64,000 nucleotides of DNA from Flavobacterium humidisoli (GCF_023272795.1 NZ_CP096829.1:1736001-1800000), one strand, 5' to 3'. Shown: positions 54,771-64,000, counted from the first letter of the stretch. Numbers and translations are program-made. Notes: a model not told the origin generated them from the sequence alone.

Positions 54771-54857
54771 GTGTTTTTATAATATTATTTTTTTGTTTTT
54801 GATGTGTTTTTGTAATGACTTTTAGATGTGAAAAGTAAAAATTTAGTTTTAGTATTG
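54771..54857 (+). promoter_or_regulatory. Control region of susC (module 2)
   Basis: GTGTTTTTATAA (54771-54782) and GTGTTTTTGTAA (54804-54815), 33 bp apart, the second 93 bp before the start codon; TAGTATTG -7-like element (54850-54857), 47 bp before it. All distances equal those in module 1, while the bases between the elements differ. The leader from 54854 is nearly identical to that at 48052. Confidence 0.65.
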
Positions 54858-54896
54858 CATCAAATTACTAATTAATTAACCAAAATTTTTAGAAAA

Positions 54897-57800
54897 ATGA
54901 AATTAACAAAATTACTTGTTTTTTGTATTTCATCTTTGTTATTCTCGGTTATCGCTGTGGCTCAGGATGTCACAGTAAATGGAATGATTAAAGATGAAAC
55001 TGGTATGCCTGTTCCAGGTGCAACAATTTTATTAAAAGGTACTACTAAATCTACTGCGTCAGACTTTGACGGAAAATTCCAGATGCAGGTACCTTCAAAC
55101 GGATCACTAACAATTACGTTTATTGGTTACGCTACAGTAACAGAAGCCGTAAACGGAAGAACAAAAATTACTGTTCAATTAAAACCAGAATCACAATCTT
55201 TAAATGAAGTTGTTGTTGTTGGATATGGTACTCAAAAGAAATCTGTTGTAACTGGAGCTATTTCTAGCGTAAAAGCAGCTGATCTTGAAAAAGTGCCAAA
55301 CGGACGAGTTGAACAATCTTTACAAGGTAGAGTGGCAGGGGTTTCTGTTGCAGCTACTTCTGGAAGTCCTGGTGCAGCGTCTAAAGTTCGTGTAAGAGGT
55401 ATTACTACCTTTAGAGAAGGCGGAAATGATCCATTATGGGTTGTTGACGGAATTGCTGTTGATGCAGGTGCAGTTGGTTTTATCAATCAGTCTGATATTG
55501 AGTCTATTGAGGTGCTTAAAGATGCCGCTTCTGCTGCAATCTATGGTACTCGTGCTGCAACTGGGGTTATTTTAGTTACTACTAAAAAAGGAAAATCAGG
55601 AAAAATTTCTGTAAACTATAATGGTTTTGCAGGTATTTCTGCTCCAGCTAAAAGATTAGATATGTTGAATGCGACTCAGTATGCAACTATTATGAATGAA
55701 AAGTCTATAAACGATGGTGGCGCTATTAAATATGCAAATCCAGCAGCTTTCGGAAAAGGTACAGATTGGCAGGATGCCATTTTTAACGATTCTGCTTTCA
55801 GATACACACATGAATTAAGTATTAGCGGTGGTGGCGAAAAATCTACTTTCTATGCTTCATTTGGAATTCAAGATCAGCAAGGTATTGTTGTTACAGATAT
55901 TTCTAACTATACAAAGAAAAACTTCCGATTAAACTCAACACACAAAATTTCTAATTATTTTACTTTCGGACAGACTTTTGGATACACACACCAAAAAACA
56001 AAAGGAATTGGTAACGTAAATAATGAGTTTGGTGGGCCTTTAAGCTCTGCAATTAACTTAGATCCGCTTACTCCACTTGTAGTTACTGATCCTGCTGTTG
56101 CAAACTCGGGTTACTACACAAACCCAAATGTTGTTAGAGATGCAAATGGAAATCCTTACGGAATTTCTTCTTTAGTACAACAAGAGATGACAAACCCTCT
56201 AGCTTACACTCAAACTAGATTGGGAGGATTTGACTGGTCAGACGATTTTGTTGGTAATGCTTATTTAGAGGCTAACATTACTAGTCATTTAAAATTTAGA
56301 ACAACACTTGGCGGTAAGTTAGCTTACTGGGGGAATGAAATGTTTACTCCGGTTAACTTCTTAAATCCAAACATGAAAGCTGACAGAAATAACTACAACC
56401 AAAACAACGAAAAAGCACTTTCTTGGACTTTAGAAAATACGTTGTCTTATGCTAACAAATTTGGAGATCATAATGTAAGTGTTTTAGCAGGACAAGGTGC
56501 TTATGTGGAAAATATTGGTAGCACTATCGGAACAACAATGTTTGGTCTTCCAATTACAAGCTATAAAGATGCTTCTTGGAATTTTGATATTCCTCAAGCT
56601 GATAGAACAACAAGAACAAGCGATAAAGTAGAGCACAAATTAGCTTCATTGTTTTTACGTGCCAACTACGATTACATGGAGAAATATCTTTTTACTGGAA
56701 TCGTTCGTCGTGATGGATCAACTCGTTTTGGTGAAAACAATAAATTTGGAGTCTTCCCTTCATTCTCTTTAGGATGGGTAGTTTCTAAAGAAGGTTTTTG
56801 GAAAGAAAACAATGTCGTAAACACTTTGAAATTCCGTGGAGGTTACGGAGTTGTAGGTAATGATAACATTGAAGATTTTAAATATAGAGCTACGGTTGTA
56901 GGAGGTTACAATTATACTATTGGAAATTCTGGAAGTATTACAACTGGATACGGAAACTCTACTTTACCAAATGCAAACTTAGGATGGGAAGAAACGTCTC
57001 AGACTACTGTAGGTCTTGATGCAAAATTATTTAATGATTTTTCTCTTACACTTGATTATTTCAAAAAATCAACAAAAGGAATCTTAAGAAACGTTGTAAT
57101 TCCTGGATATGTTGGAGCAACTGATGCTCCTTCTGCTAACATTGCAGATATGGACAATACTGGTTTGGAGGTTGAATTAGGTTACAAGAAAAGACTTGGA
57201 GATTTTAATTTGGGAGTTAATGCCAACTTTGCTTACTTGAAAAACGAAATTACTTATGTAGGATCATCTACTAATTTTATTGTTGGAGATGCTACGTTCC
57301 AATCTATGGGACCTGTAACGAGAACACAAGTTGGACATTCATTTAACGAATTCTACGGATTTAAAACAGCTGGAATTTTCCAAAATGAAGCTGAAGTTGC
57401 AGCTTACAAAAATGCAAATGGAGGTTTAATTCAGCCAAATGCTAGACCTGGAGATTTCCGTTGGGTAGATACAAATGGTGATGGAAATATTACAGAGGAC
57501 GATAAACAATTCTTAGGAACAAATATTCCTAAATATACTTTTGGATTCACAGTAAACTTAGACTACAAAAACTTCGATTTTATGGCATTTACTCAAGGAT
57601 CTGCGGGAAGCAAAATTTTCCAAGGTTTAAGAAGATTAGATGTCCTTAATGCAAACTACCAAACTAAAGCTTTAGAGCGTTGGGTTGGAGAAGGAACTTC
57701 TAATGATTACCCAAGATTGACAAATAATGACCCAAATAAAAACTACACTAACATGTCTGATTTTTACTTGGAAAATGGAAACTACTTACGTTTAAAAGTG

Positions 57801-58007
57801 GTAACTCTTGGATACACAATGCCAGCTAGTTTATCATCTAAAATTGGAGCAGATAAATTACGTTTTTACCTAACAGGAGAGAACTTAATCACTTTTACAA
57901 AATATACTGGATTTGATCCAGAAATTGGAGGCCAAGTTTTTGGTATAGACAAGGGAGTTTACCCACAAGCAAGATCTATTTTGTTTGGAGCTAACGTTCA
58001 ATTTTAA
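54897..58007 (+). CDS. SusC/RagA TonB-dependent outer-membrane transporter (module 2)
   Basis: 1036 residues. Signal peptide (cleavage near AVAQ), CarboxypepD-like domain with DETGMPVPGATILLKGT, the linker SQSLNEVVVVGYGTQKK, plug (LKDAASAAIYGTRAATGV) and barrel ending VQF. About 40 residues shorter than the first SusC and clearly a paralog, most alike over the first 130 residues. Works with the intact SusD that starts 13 bases downstream. Confidence 0.94.
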   Translation: MKLTKLLVFCISSLLFSVIAVAQDVTVNGMIKDETGMPVPGATILLKGTTKSTASDFDGKFQMQVPSNGSLTITFIGYATVTEAVNGRTKITVQLKPESQSLNEVVVVGYGTQKKSVVTGAISSVKAADLEKVPNGRVEQSLQGRVAGVSVAATSGSPGAASKVRVRGITTFREGGNDPLWVVDGIAVDAGAVGFINQSDIESIEVLKDAASAAIYGTRAATGVILVTTKKGKSGKISVNYNGFAGISAPAKRLDMLNATQYATIMNEKSINDGGAIKYANPAAFGKGTDWQDAIFNDSAFRYTHELSISGGGEKSTFYASFGIQDQQGIVVTDISNYTKKNFRLNSTHKISNYFTFGQTFGYTHQKTKGIGNVNNEFGGPLSSAINLDPLTPLVVTDPAVANSGYYTNPNVVRDANGNPYGISSLVQQEMTNPLAYTQTRLGGFDWSDDFVGNAYLEANITSHLKFRTTLGGKLAYWGNEMFTPVNFLNPNMKADRNNYNQNNEKALSWTLENTLSYANKFGDHNVSVLAGQGAYVENIGSTIGTTMFGLPITSYKDASWNFDIPQADRTTRTSDKVEHKLASLFLRANYDYMEKYLFTGIVRRDGSTRFGENNKFGVFPSFSLGWVVSKEGFWKENNVVNTLKFRGGYGVVGNDNIEDFKYRATVVGGYNYTIGNSGSITTGYGNSTLPNANLGWEETSQTTVGLDAKLFNDFSLTLDYFKKSTKGILRNVVIPGYVGATDAPSANIADMDNTGLEVELGYKKRLGDFNLGVNANFAYLKNEITYVGSSTNFIVGDATFQSMGPVTRTQVGHSFNEFYGFKTAGIFQNEAEVAAYKNANGGLIQPNARPGDFRWVDTNGDGNITEDDKQFLGTNIPKYTFGFTVNLDYKNFDFMAFTQGSAGSKIFQGLRRLDVLNANYQTKALERWVGEGTSNDYPRLTNNDPNKNYTNMSDFYLENGNYLRLKVVTLGYTMPASLSSKIGADKLRFYLTGENLITFTKYTGFDPEIGGQVFGIDKGVYPQARSILFGANVQF

Positions 58008-58020
58008 AAAATAAAGAATC

Positions 58021-59529
58021 ATGAAAACGATAAAATTTAAATATATATATGTGGCTGTGGCAATGGCTGTTTTAGGGTCTTGCTCTGAAGATTTTGTGAC
58101 CACTAATCCTGAAGGGAAATTTGATACAAGTACTTATTTTTCTAATGAACAGCAATGTTATGCTGCTTTAGTAGGGGTTTACGATCCATTGAGAAAAAAC
58201 ACAGGTGGTTTCGAAAACTTAGTAGCAATGCTAAATGCTGGTTCTGATGATTTTTATGCTGGTGGAGGTAGTTCAACAGATGGAACTGGGATTCAAAATT
58301 TCTCTACACACTCACTTTCTTCAATTACTATTCCAGCAAGTTACTGGAACGATCATTACCAAGGTATTTCTAGAGCAAATCTTTTGTTATTTAAATTGCC
58401 TGCGGCTAATATGAATGATGGAGTTAGAAAGAGATTTGCTGCAGAAGCTAAGACATTACGTGCGTTTTACTATTTTAATTTAGTAAGAATGTTCAAAAAC
58501 CTTGCTTTAGTTTTAGAGCCATTAACTACAGAAACGATCTATAATCCTGAACAAGTTGCACCAGAAGTAATTTATGCTCAAATCGAAAAAGATTTAACTG
58601 AAGCTATCGCAGATTTGCCAAATACTGTGGTAGCAGATACTGAAGCAGGAAGGTTTAACAAAGGAGCAGCTCAGGCACTTTTAGGTAAAGTATTTTTATT
58701 TGAAGGTAAAAAACCTCAAGCAGCAGCAGTTTTGGCTGAAGTAAATGGTACTCCAGGAGCAGCAAACCAATACGGTAATAAATTATTGGATAAATTTAGT
58801 GACCTATGGGTAACATCAAACAAATTTAACGCAGAATCATTAATTGAAGTATCTCACAGTAGTGCAGGTAACTCTGATTGGACATTCTGGGGACAAGGTA
58901 AAGATGAAGGAAACTCTTTAAACATCATGGTTGGACCAAGAGGATACTCTAGACCAAAAGGCTCTGATGCACCAGATCTTCCAGCAGGATGGGCTTTCAA
59001 CGTTGCAACTCAAAAATTATATGATGCAATGCAAGGTGATCCTCGTAAGGATGCTACAATTCTTGACTTAAAAGCATTAAAAGCAGCAGGTAAAGCAGAT
59101 TATATTCCAGCTTACCAAGATACTGGATATTTCTTGAACAAATATCTTCCAAGACAGTCAGATGTTAGTACTGGTGGAGGTAACTCAGAGTTGAACTACA
59201 AACAAAACTCTTATGTAATCAGACTTGCAGATACTTACTTAATGGAAGCAGAAGCTTTAGGTTCTGGTCCAAGAGCACAAGCTTTACTTGATGCAGTTAG
59301 AGCTAGAGTTGGACTGGGTTCTATTCCTGTAACATTAGATGCTATCAAACATGAAAGAAGAATGGAATTAGCAGGTGAAGGACATAGATTCTTTGATTTA
59401 GTAAGATGGGGGGATGCAGCAGCAGCTTTATCTGATAGAGGTTTCGATGCTGGAACAGATGAGATTTTGCCAATTCCGTACACAGAGCTTAATGGTACTA
59501 AATTGAAACAAAATCCTAATTACCAATAG
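58021..59529 (+). CDS. SusD/RagB nutrient-binding lipoprotein (module 2)
   Basis: 502 residues, intact. Lipoprotein Cys21 (LGSCSEDF, with acidic residues after the Cys as in surface-exported lipoproteins). Alpha-helical SusD fold; ISRANLLLFKLP, AEAKTLRAFYYFNLVRMF and the C-terminal GHRFFDLVRWGDAAAAL and ILPIPYTEL motifs are typical. It caps the SusC barrel and binds glycan. TAG stop. Confidence 0.93.
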   Translation: MKTIKFKYIYVAVAMAVLGSCSEDFVTTNPEGKFDTSTYFSNEQQCYAALVGVYDPLRKNTGGFENLVAMLNAGSDDFYAGGGSSTDGTGIQNFSTHSLSSITIPASYWNDHYQGISRANLLLFKLPAANMNDGVRKRFAAEAKTLRAFYYFNLVRMFKNLALVLEPLTTETIYNPEQVAPEVIYAQIEKDLTEAIADLPNTVVADTEAGRFNKGAAQALLGKVFLFEGKKPQAAAVLAEVNGTPGAANQYGNKLLDKFSDLWVTSNKFNAESLIEVSHSSAGNSDWTFWGQGKDEGNSLNIMVGPRGYSRPKGSDAPDLPAGWAFNVATQKLYDAMQGDPRKDATILDLKALKAAGKADYIPAYQDTGYFLNKYLPRQSDVSTGGGNSELNYKQNSYVIRLADTYLMEAEALGSGPRAQALLDAVRARVGLGSIPVTLDAIKHERRMELAGEGHRFFDLVRWGDAAAALSDRGFDAGTDEILPIPYTELNGTKLKQNPNYQ

Positions 59530-59557
59530 TATTTACTAATAACCAAAACAAAAAGGA

Positions 59558-60433
59558 ATGAACCTAAATATATATCTTAGAAAAAGTGTATACCTAATGC
59601 TAGTTTTAGCATTAGGAACACTAAACAGCTGCAGCGAAGAAGTTAATGAGAATCCTCTTGTAGCTACAAATGTTGACGCTGCGTTTACTATCACACCAGT
59701 TGTGGGCGCAATGAATACTTATCTTCTAACGGCACAGCCTAAAGGAGTTATTGTTTCTCATTGGGATACGGGTGACGGCGCAAGTCCAGGAAAAATGAAC
59801 CAAGTGATCTCTTTGCCTGATGCAGGAACTTACACAGTTACGCATACAGCTTATGGAGCTGGCGCTGCTACTGGAACTTCTTCTCAACAGATTGTAGTAG
59901 CACAAACAGATCCTGCAAAAGGAAACTTAGTGCAGGGTGGAAATTTTGCTACAGCTGCAGATCAAGCTAAATGGACTAGTGCACAATTAAGCCCTTCAGG
60001 TGCTGCTTTTTGGTCTTACGGTACTAATGGTGCTACAATTCATTTGCCAGGCGGAGGAGCTCAAGAAGGTATTTATCAAGCAATCGAAGTTGTAAAAGAC
60101 AGAGAATATACTATCGATATGACAATTTCTTGCCCTAGTGGTTTAGACGAGACTTGGTTTGAAGTATATGCTGGCACATCAGTACCAAAACCAGGTGTAG
60201 AATATAATGATAACGTTGTAATGGGAATAAGTACTTGGGATGGTTGCGGAACATCGAAATTTTCGGGAAAATTGTCTGGAATCGGTTGTAAGAAAAATAA
60301 AGTAACAGGGACAGTTTCCAATGTTGTTAAATTCTCTGAAAGCGGAACAATATATCTTGTAATTAGATCTGGAAGTAATAAAACAGGTAATGAACCAATT
60401 ACGATTAAAAAGGTTGAATTCAGAGGAAAATAA
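59558..60433 (+). CDS. PKD-domain surface lipoprotein (module 2)
   Basis: 291 residues. Lipoprotein Cys25 (LNSCSEEV). A PKD-like domain (about 40-115, ending TSSQQIVVAQ) is followed by a beta-sandwich resembling CBM4/9-type or glucan-binding domains (about 125-290, NLVQGGNFATAADQAKW, GIYQAIEVVKDREYTIDM, GTIYLVIRSGS). Position after SusD indicates a surface glycan-binding protein. It differs in its C-terminal domain from the module 1 lipoprotein. Confidence 0.8.
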   Translation: MNLNIYLRKSVYLMLVLALGTLNSCSEEVNENPLVATNVDAAFTITPVVGAMNTYLLTAQPKGVIVSHWDTGDGASPGKMNQVISLPDAGTYTVTHTAYGAGAATGTSSQQIVVAQTDPAKGNLVQGGNFATAADQAKWTSAQLSPSGAAFWSYGTNGATIHLPGGGAQEGIYQAIEVVKDREYTIDMTISCPSGLDETWFEVYAGTSVPKPGVEYNDNVVMGISTWDGCGTSKFSGKLSGIGCKKNKVTGTVSNVVKFSESGTIYLVIRSGSNKTGNEPITIKKVEFRGK

Positions 60434-60470
60434 AAAGTTAAGTTAAGTTTAAGTTTAAGTTTGGTTGTAA

Positions 60471-60506
60471 ATAGCCCATAATCATTATGAGTATGGGCTA
60501 TTTTTT
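60471..60506 (+). terminator. Terminator between lipoprotein and GH30 genes
   Basis: ATAGCCCATA (60471-60480) pairs with TATGGGCTAT (60492-60501), followed by T6. Same stem as at 54025. The preceding TTAAGTTAAGTTTAAG phrase is also shared with 53999-54013. It would partly separate the transporter genes from the hydrolases. Confidence 0.8.
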
Positions 60507-60579
60507 AAATCCGTCAATGGTAGAACTCGATTTTGATTTCTTCTAAACTTCAATTTAAAATCATAATAATTGGAAGCGA

Positions 60580-62034
60580 ATGAAAAAAAATAGTTTAAAA
60601 ATTTTATGCCTTTTGTTTTCTGTTGCAGCATTTGCACAACAGCCAAAAACAAAAAAAGAGTTTACAACCAGCGGCAAAAAGATAACCGTTTATACTACCG
60701 CAGAAAACTCTAAGTTACGATTAACCACCACAGATAACTTGACTTTTTCTAACGCAAAGCAACCATTAGAAACAGAGACCTCTGTTTTTGTACAGCCAGC
60801 TAAAAAATTTCAGACTTTTATGGGAATCGGAGGTGCTATTACAGATGCTAGTGCCGAAATATTTGCTAAACTTTCAAAAGAAAAACAGGCAGAATTCTTA
60901 GATGCTTACTACGATCAGCAAAAAGGTATTGGCTATTCTTTGCTAAGAACAACAATTCAAAGTTCTGATTTTAGCAGTGGAAGCTATTCTTATATCGAAG
61001 AAGGAGATAAAGATCTGAAGACTTTTTCTATTGATCATGACAAGCAATATCGTATTCCTTTAATCAAACAAGCCATTCAAAAAGCGGGAGGAAAATTGAC
61101 AACATACGCTGCACCTTGGTCTCCAAATGCTTTTATGAAAAGCAATAAAAATGTATTGAAAGGCGGTACTTTACTTCCTGAATACTATCAGACTTGGGCA
61201 AACTTTTATGTAAAATTTATTAAAGCTTATGAAAAAGAAGGTATTCCGATTTGGGGAACTTCTACACAAAATGAGCCAATGGCGGTGCAGACTTGGGAAT
61301 CTTGTATTTACACAGCTGAAGCTGAAAGAGACTTTATCAAAAATTACCTTGGGCCAACTTTGAAGAAAGAGAATCTTGGCAGTAAAAAAATCATTGTTTG
61401 GGATCATAACCGCGATTTAATGAATTATCGTGCCAACGTAATTTATTCTGATCCTGAAGCATCAAAATATGTTTGGGGAATGGGATTTCACTGGTACGAA
61501 ACTTGGTCGGGCGGTGCGCCGATGTTTGATAATGTTGGGAAAGTAAATGAAGCTTATCCGGATAAAAAATTGATGTTTACAGAAGGATGCATTGAAAAAT
61601 TTGATGCATCGAAATATCAATTTTGGGGCAATGCAGAACGTTACGGAATTAATATGATTCATGACTTTAATAACGGGACAGTTGCTTGGACAGACTGGAA
61701 TATTCTTTTGGATCAAAATGGAGGGCCTAATCATGTTGGTAACTTCTGTTTTGCACCAATCCACGCCGATACTACAACAGGAGAATTAATCTACACACCA
61801 TCTTATTATTACATTGGACACTTTTCAAAGTTCATACGCCTAGATGCTGTGCGAGTAAGTACTGCAGTAAGCAAAAGCGCTTTATTGAGTACCTCTTTTT
61901 TAAATGCTGACGGAACCATGGCAACTATTGTCATGAACCAATCAGCAAATGACCTTACCTACAATTTAATTATTGGAGATAAAAAGGCAGAAGTAAAAAT
62001 TCCGCCACACGCTATACAAACACTTGTTTATTAA
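60580..62034 (+). CDS. GH30 family glycoside hydrolase (first)
   Basis: 484 residues. Signal peptide (cleavage near AFAQ). (beta/alpha)8 barrel with a beta side domain; acid/base Glu232 in TQNEPM and nucleophile Glu335 in FTEGCIEKFD. FMGIGGAITDASAE is the family start. GH30 members of this type act on beta-glucosidic bonds, often beta-1,6-glucan, or glucosylceramide. Near a SusC/D pair, beta-1,6-glucanase is the best guess but linkage cannot be read from sequence. The 146-base spacer before it contains the terminator above. Confidence 0.9.
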   Translation: MKKNSLKILCLLFSVAAFAQQPKTKKEFTTSGKKITVYTTAENSKLRLTTTDNLTFSNAKQPLETETSVFVQPAKKFQTFMGIGGAITDASAEIFAKLSKEKQAEFLDAYYDQQKGIGYSLLRTTIQSSDFSSGSYSYIEEGDKDLKTFSIDHDKQYRIPLIKQAIQKAGGKLTTYAAPWSPNAFMKSNKNVLKGGTLLPEYYQTWANFYVKFIKAYEKEGIPIWGTSTQNEPMAVQTWESCIYTAEAERDFIKNYLGPTLKKENLGSKKIIVWDHNRDLMNYRANVIYSDPEASKYVWGMGFHWYETWSGGAPMFDNVGKVNEAYPDKKLMFTEGCIEKFDASKYQFWGNAERYGINMIHDFNNGTVAWTDWNILLDQNGGPNHVGNFCFAPIHADTTTGELIYTPSYYYIGHFSKFIRLDAVRVSTAVSKSALLSTSFLNADGTMATIVMNQSANDLTYNLIIGDKKAEVKIPPHAIQTLVY

Positions 62035-62054
62035 TATTTTGTAGTAAAGTAATG

Positions 62055-62093
62055 AAGAGGACTAATTTGAATCATCCTAATTAGTCTTCTCTT
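62055..62093 (+). other. Hairpin between the GH30 genes
   Basis: AAGAGGACTAATT (62055-62067) and AATTAGTCTTCTCTT (62079-62093) form a long stem with one bulge, 11-base loop; only a weak T run follows. Could attenuate transcription or protect upstream mRNA. Confidence 0.5.
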
Positions 62094-62125
62094 GCTTTTA
62101 ATTTTAAAACGATTATTTAAGCAAC

Positions 62126-63577
62126 ATGAAAGTTACCTCTCAAATATTTTTATCAGCCTTTGTCTTAATGCAATTAAGCTGTTTTAGCTCAAAAATAACA
62201 GCTCAAAAAAACAGTAAAATAAAGGTCTATACTACTGCCGAAAACACCAATTTGAAATTGACTTTATCAAATGATTTAATTTCAAAAAACAATACTACAC
62301 AACAAAAAACATCAACAGTATCTATTCGAGTAAATACTGAAAAAACAGACCAGACCTTCCTCGGAATCGGAGGAGCAATTACAGATGCAAGCGCAGAAGT
62401 TTTCGCAAAATTATCGCCCAAAAAACAGCAGGAATTCCTAACTGCTTATTACGATAAAAACAAAGGTATTGGTTACACTTTGGCAAGAACAAATATTCAC
62501 AGCTGTGATTTCAGCAGTGACAGCTATACTTATATTTCTGAAGGAGACAAAGAATTAAAGACTTTTAATATAAACCACGATCGCAAATATAGAATTCCAT
62601 TAATTAAAAAAGCAATTGAAACAGCCGGCGGGAAACTAACCTTATTTGTCAGTCCTTGGAGTCCCCCAGCTTTCATGAAAGACAATAATGATATTTTGCA
62701 CGGCGGCGTTTTATTGCCAGAATTTGCTCCAGCTTGGGCATTGTATTACACCAAATTCATAAAAGAATACGAAAAAGAAGGAATTCCAATCTGGGGCTTA
62801 ACGGTTCAGAACGAGCCAATGGCGAGACAAAGTTGGGAATCTTGTATTTACACTCCAGAAGCAGAAAGAGATTTTCTTAAAAATCATCTAGGTCCAACTT
62901 TAGAAAAAGAAGGGCTAGGTTCTAAAAACGTTATTATTTGGGATCATAATCGTGGGGATATGTTAACCAAAAGAGCCAATCTTGTTTTTTCAGATCCTGA
63001 AGTTTCTAAATATGCTTGGGGAATTGGATTTCACTGGTATGAAACTTGGAACGGAGGACCGCCTCAATTTGAATCTGTAGCAAAAGTTCATGAAGCATTT
63101 CCAAATAAAAATCTTCTTTTTACTGAAGGATGCATTGAGAAATTTGATGCTTCAAAATATCAGTTTTGGGGAAATGCAGAACGTTACGGAATCAATATGA
63201 TTCATGATTTTAATAATGGTACTGTAGGTTGGACAGACTGGAATATCCTTTTAGACCAGAACGGAGGGCCTAACCATGTTGGTAATTTCTGTTTTGCGCC
63301 AATCCATGCCGACACCACAAAAGATGAATTAATCTATACTCCAATGTATTATTATATTGGACATTTCTCAAAATTCATTAGACCAAATGCAAAAAGAGTA
63401 CTTGAAACCGTAAACGACAAATCGTTGTTAAGTACTTCTTTTAAAAATTCTGACGGGAAATTGATAACTATTGTAATGAATCAATCTGAAAAAGAGATTG
63501 TTTATTCTTTAGAAAATCAAAAAGAAAAAACAACAATTACAATTCCGGCACACGCTATACAGACAGTTGTATATTAA
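62126..63577 (+). CDS. GH30 family glycoside hydrolase (second)
   Basis: 483 residues, a close paralog of the first. Acid/base Glu230 (VQNEPM) and nucleophile Glu334 (FTEGCIEKFD). FLGIGGAITDASAE is present. The N-terminus could be a lipoprotein signal (LMQLSC, Cys19) or an ordinary one (cleavage near ITAQ). From the nucleophile on, 65 residues match the first enzyme with one substitution. Begins 91 bases after the first gene, probably same transcript. Confidence 0.9.
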   Translation: MKVTSQIFLSAFVLMQLSCFSSKITAQKNSKIKVYTTAENTNLKLTLSNDLISKNNTTQQKTSTVSIRVNTEKTDQTFLGIGGAITDASAEVFAKLSPKKQQEFLTAYYDKNKGIGYTLARTNIHSCDFSSDSYTYISEGDKELKTFNINHDRKYRIPLIKKAIETAGGKLTLFVSPWSPPAFMKDNNDILHGGVLLPEFAPAWALYYTKFIKEYEKEGIPIWGLTVQNEPMARQSWESCIYTPEAERDFLKNHLGPTLEKEGLGSKNVIIWDHNRGDMLTKRANLVFSDPEVSKYAWGIGFHWYETWNGGPPQFESVAKVHEAFPNKNLLFTEGCIEKFDASKYQFWGNAERYGINMIHDFNNGTVGWTDWNILLDQNGGPNHVGNFCFAPIHADTTKDELIYTPMYYYIGHFSKFIRPNAKRVLETVNDKSLLSTSFKNSDGKLITIVMNQSEKEIVYSLENQKEKTTITIPAHAIQTVVY

Positions 63578-63605
63578 TTGTCAGCTAACTAAATAACCAC
63601 GAAAT

Positions 63606-64000
63606 ATGAAATTTAATTTAAAGAACACTATAAAAGTATTTTTCTTTATTACAGCCGTATTAGCTCAAGTAAAATGCTCTTCTTCAAGCGATCCGGTAGA
63701 AAATCCACCAGTAGATCCGCCAGTTGTAAACCCTCCAGTAGTAGTAACAAATGATGTTGATTTTTGGCTTACAAAAGGCAATCAAAGTGTTTTATTGGCA
63801 AAACAATCTGGAACATTAGGATTTGGTACAACAGCCAATGCTTATGCTAATATTGAAGTGAATGCTGCTCAGAAATATCAGACCATTGATGGTTTTGGAT
63901 ATACCTTGACAGGAGGAAGCGTAGATGTTATAAACCAATTAAATGCGGCTAAAAGAACTGCTCTTTTACAAGAATTATTCGGGAATGGAGAAAACTCAAT
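63606..64000 (+). CDS. GH30 family hydrolase, partial (third), lipoprotein-like
   Basis: 131 codons from the ATG at 63606 to the window edge; 3' end missing. The N-terminus has a hydrophobic segment then VKCSSSSDPVENPPVDPP, a lipoprotein-type Pro-rich linker, although Lys before the Cys is unusual. After it, YQTIDGFGYTLTGGSVDVINQL matches the start of the GH30 barrel. More divergent than the other two, so probably a different specificity or surface location. Begins 28 bases after the second GH30 gene. Confidence 0.8.
   Translation, partial: MKFNLKNTIKVFFFITAVLAQVKCSSSSDPVENPPVDPPVVNPPVVVTNDVDFWLTKGNQSVLLAKQSGTLGFGTTANAYANIEVNAAQKYQTIDGFGYTLTGGSVDVINQLNAAKRTALLQELFGNGENS

Overview
The window is low-GC DNA from a gliding, gut-unrelated Bacteroidota, almost certainly a Flavobacterium. 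Evidence: gliding-motility genes gldE, gldD and gldJ, the type IX secretion genes porU and porV, SusC/SusD pairs, Bacteroidota-type promoters (TTG, 19-21 bp, TAnnTTTG), leaders without Shine-Dalgarno motifs, and intergenic phrases and palindromes of the kind common in this genus. No rRNA, tRNA, CRISPR array, prophage or intact insertion sequence was seen.

Layout. 1-1.1 kb: two tandem copies (one cut by the edge) of a small TonB-C-domain protein. 1.2-11.2 kb: tadA, a SUKH-like protein, then the classic pair of a giant bacterial alpha-2-macroglobulin lipoprotein and penicillin-binding protein 1C, and a small secreted protein. 11.4-18.6 kb: RNase E/G, a 30-residue very basic protein not long enough for ordinary gene callers, HU, then the cluster mutY-ssb-gldE-gldD, a metal-binding lipoprotein and an EamA transporter. 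18.7-29.3 kb: an M16 peptidase pair (one active, one lacking the zinc motif), rplU-rpmA, a membrane protein, an AsmA-like protein, miaE and a glycosyltransferase. 29.4-36.4 kb: an AraC regulator broken by one base, an AhpD-like protein, an M1 aminopeptidase, pyruvate dehydrogenase E2 and E1-alpha, and cytidine deaminase. 36.4-44.8 kb: porV and porU facing away from gldJ and murF.

44.9-64 kb is a polysaccharide utilization locus. A membrane-spanning one-component regulator (beta-propeller sensor, triple-tyrosine domain, LuxR-type HTH) lies divergent to two successive SusC-SusD-surface lipoprotein modules, followed by three GH30 glycoside hydrolase genes (the third runs off the edge). GH30 content with SusC/D suggests a beta-glucan, most likely beta-1,6-glucan. 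Both susC genes carry the same upstream layout: two GTGTTTTTRTAR direct repeats exactly 33 bp apart, the second exactly 93 bp before the start codon, a TA-NN-ATTG -7-like element 47 bp before it, and an almost identical leader. Both modules also end in hairpins with the same AGCCCATA stem. The first SusD is interrupted by an in-frame TAG (apparently Trp to stop); the second is intact.

The points I consider most worth following are the shared susC control region and its likely regulator, the nonsense codon in the first susD, a 30-bp near-perfect palindrome upstream of the second susC, the 30-residue basic protein next to HU, and the RNase E/G that keeps its catalytic aspartates but lacks the zinc-link cysteines.
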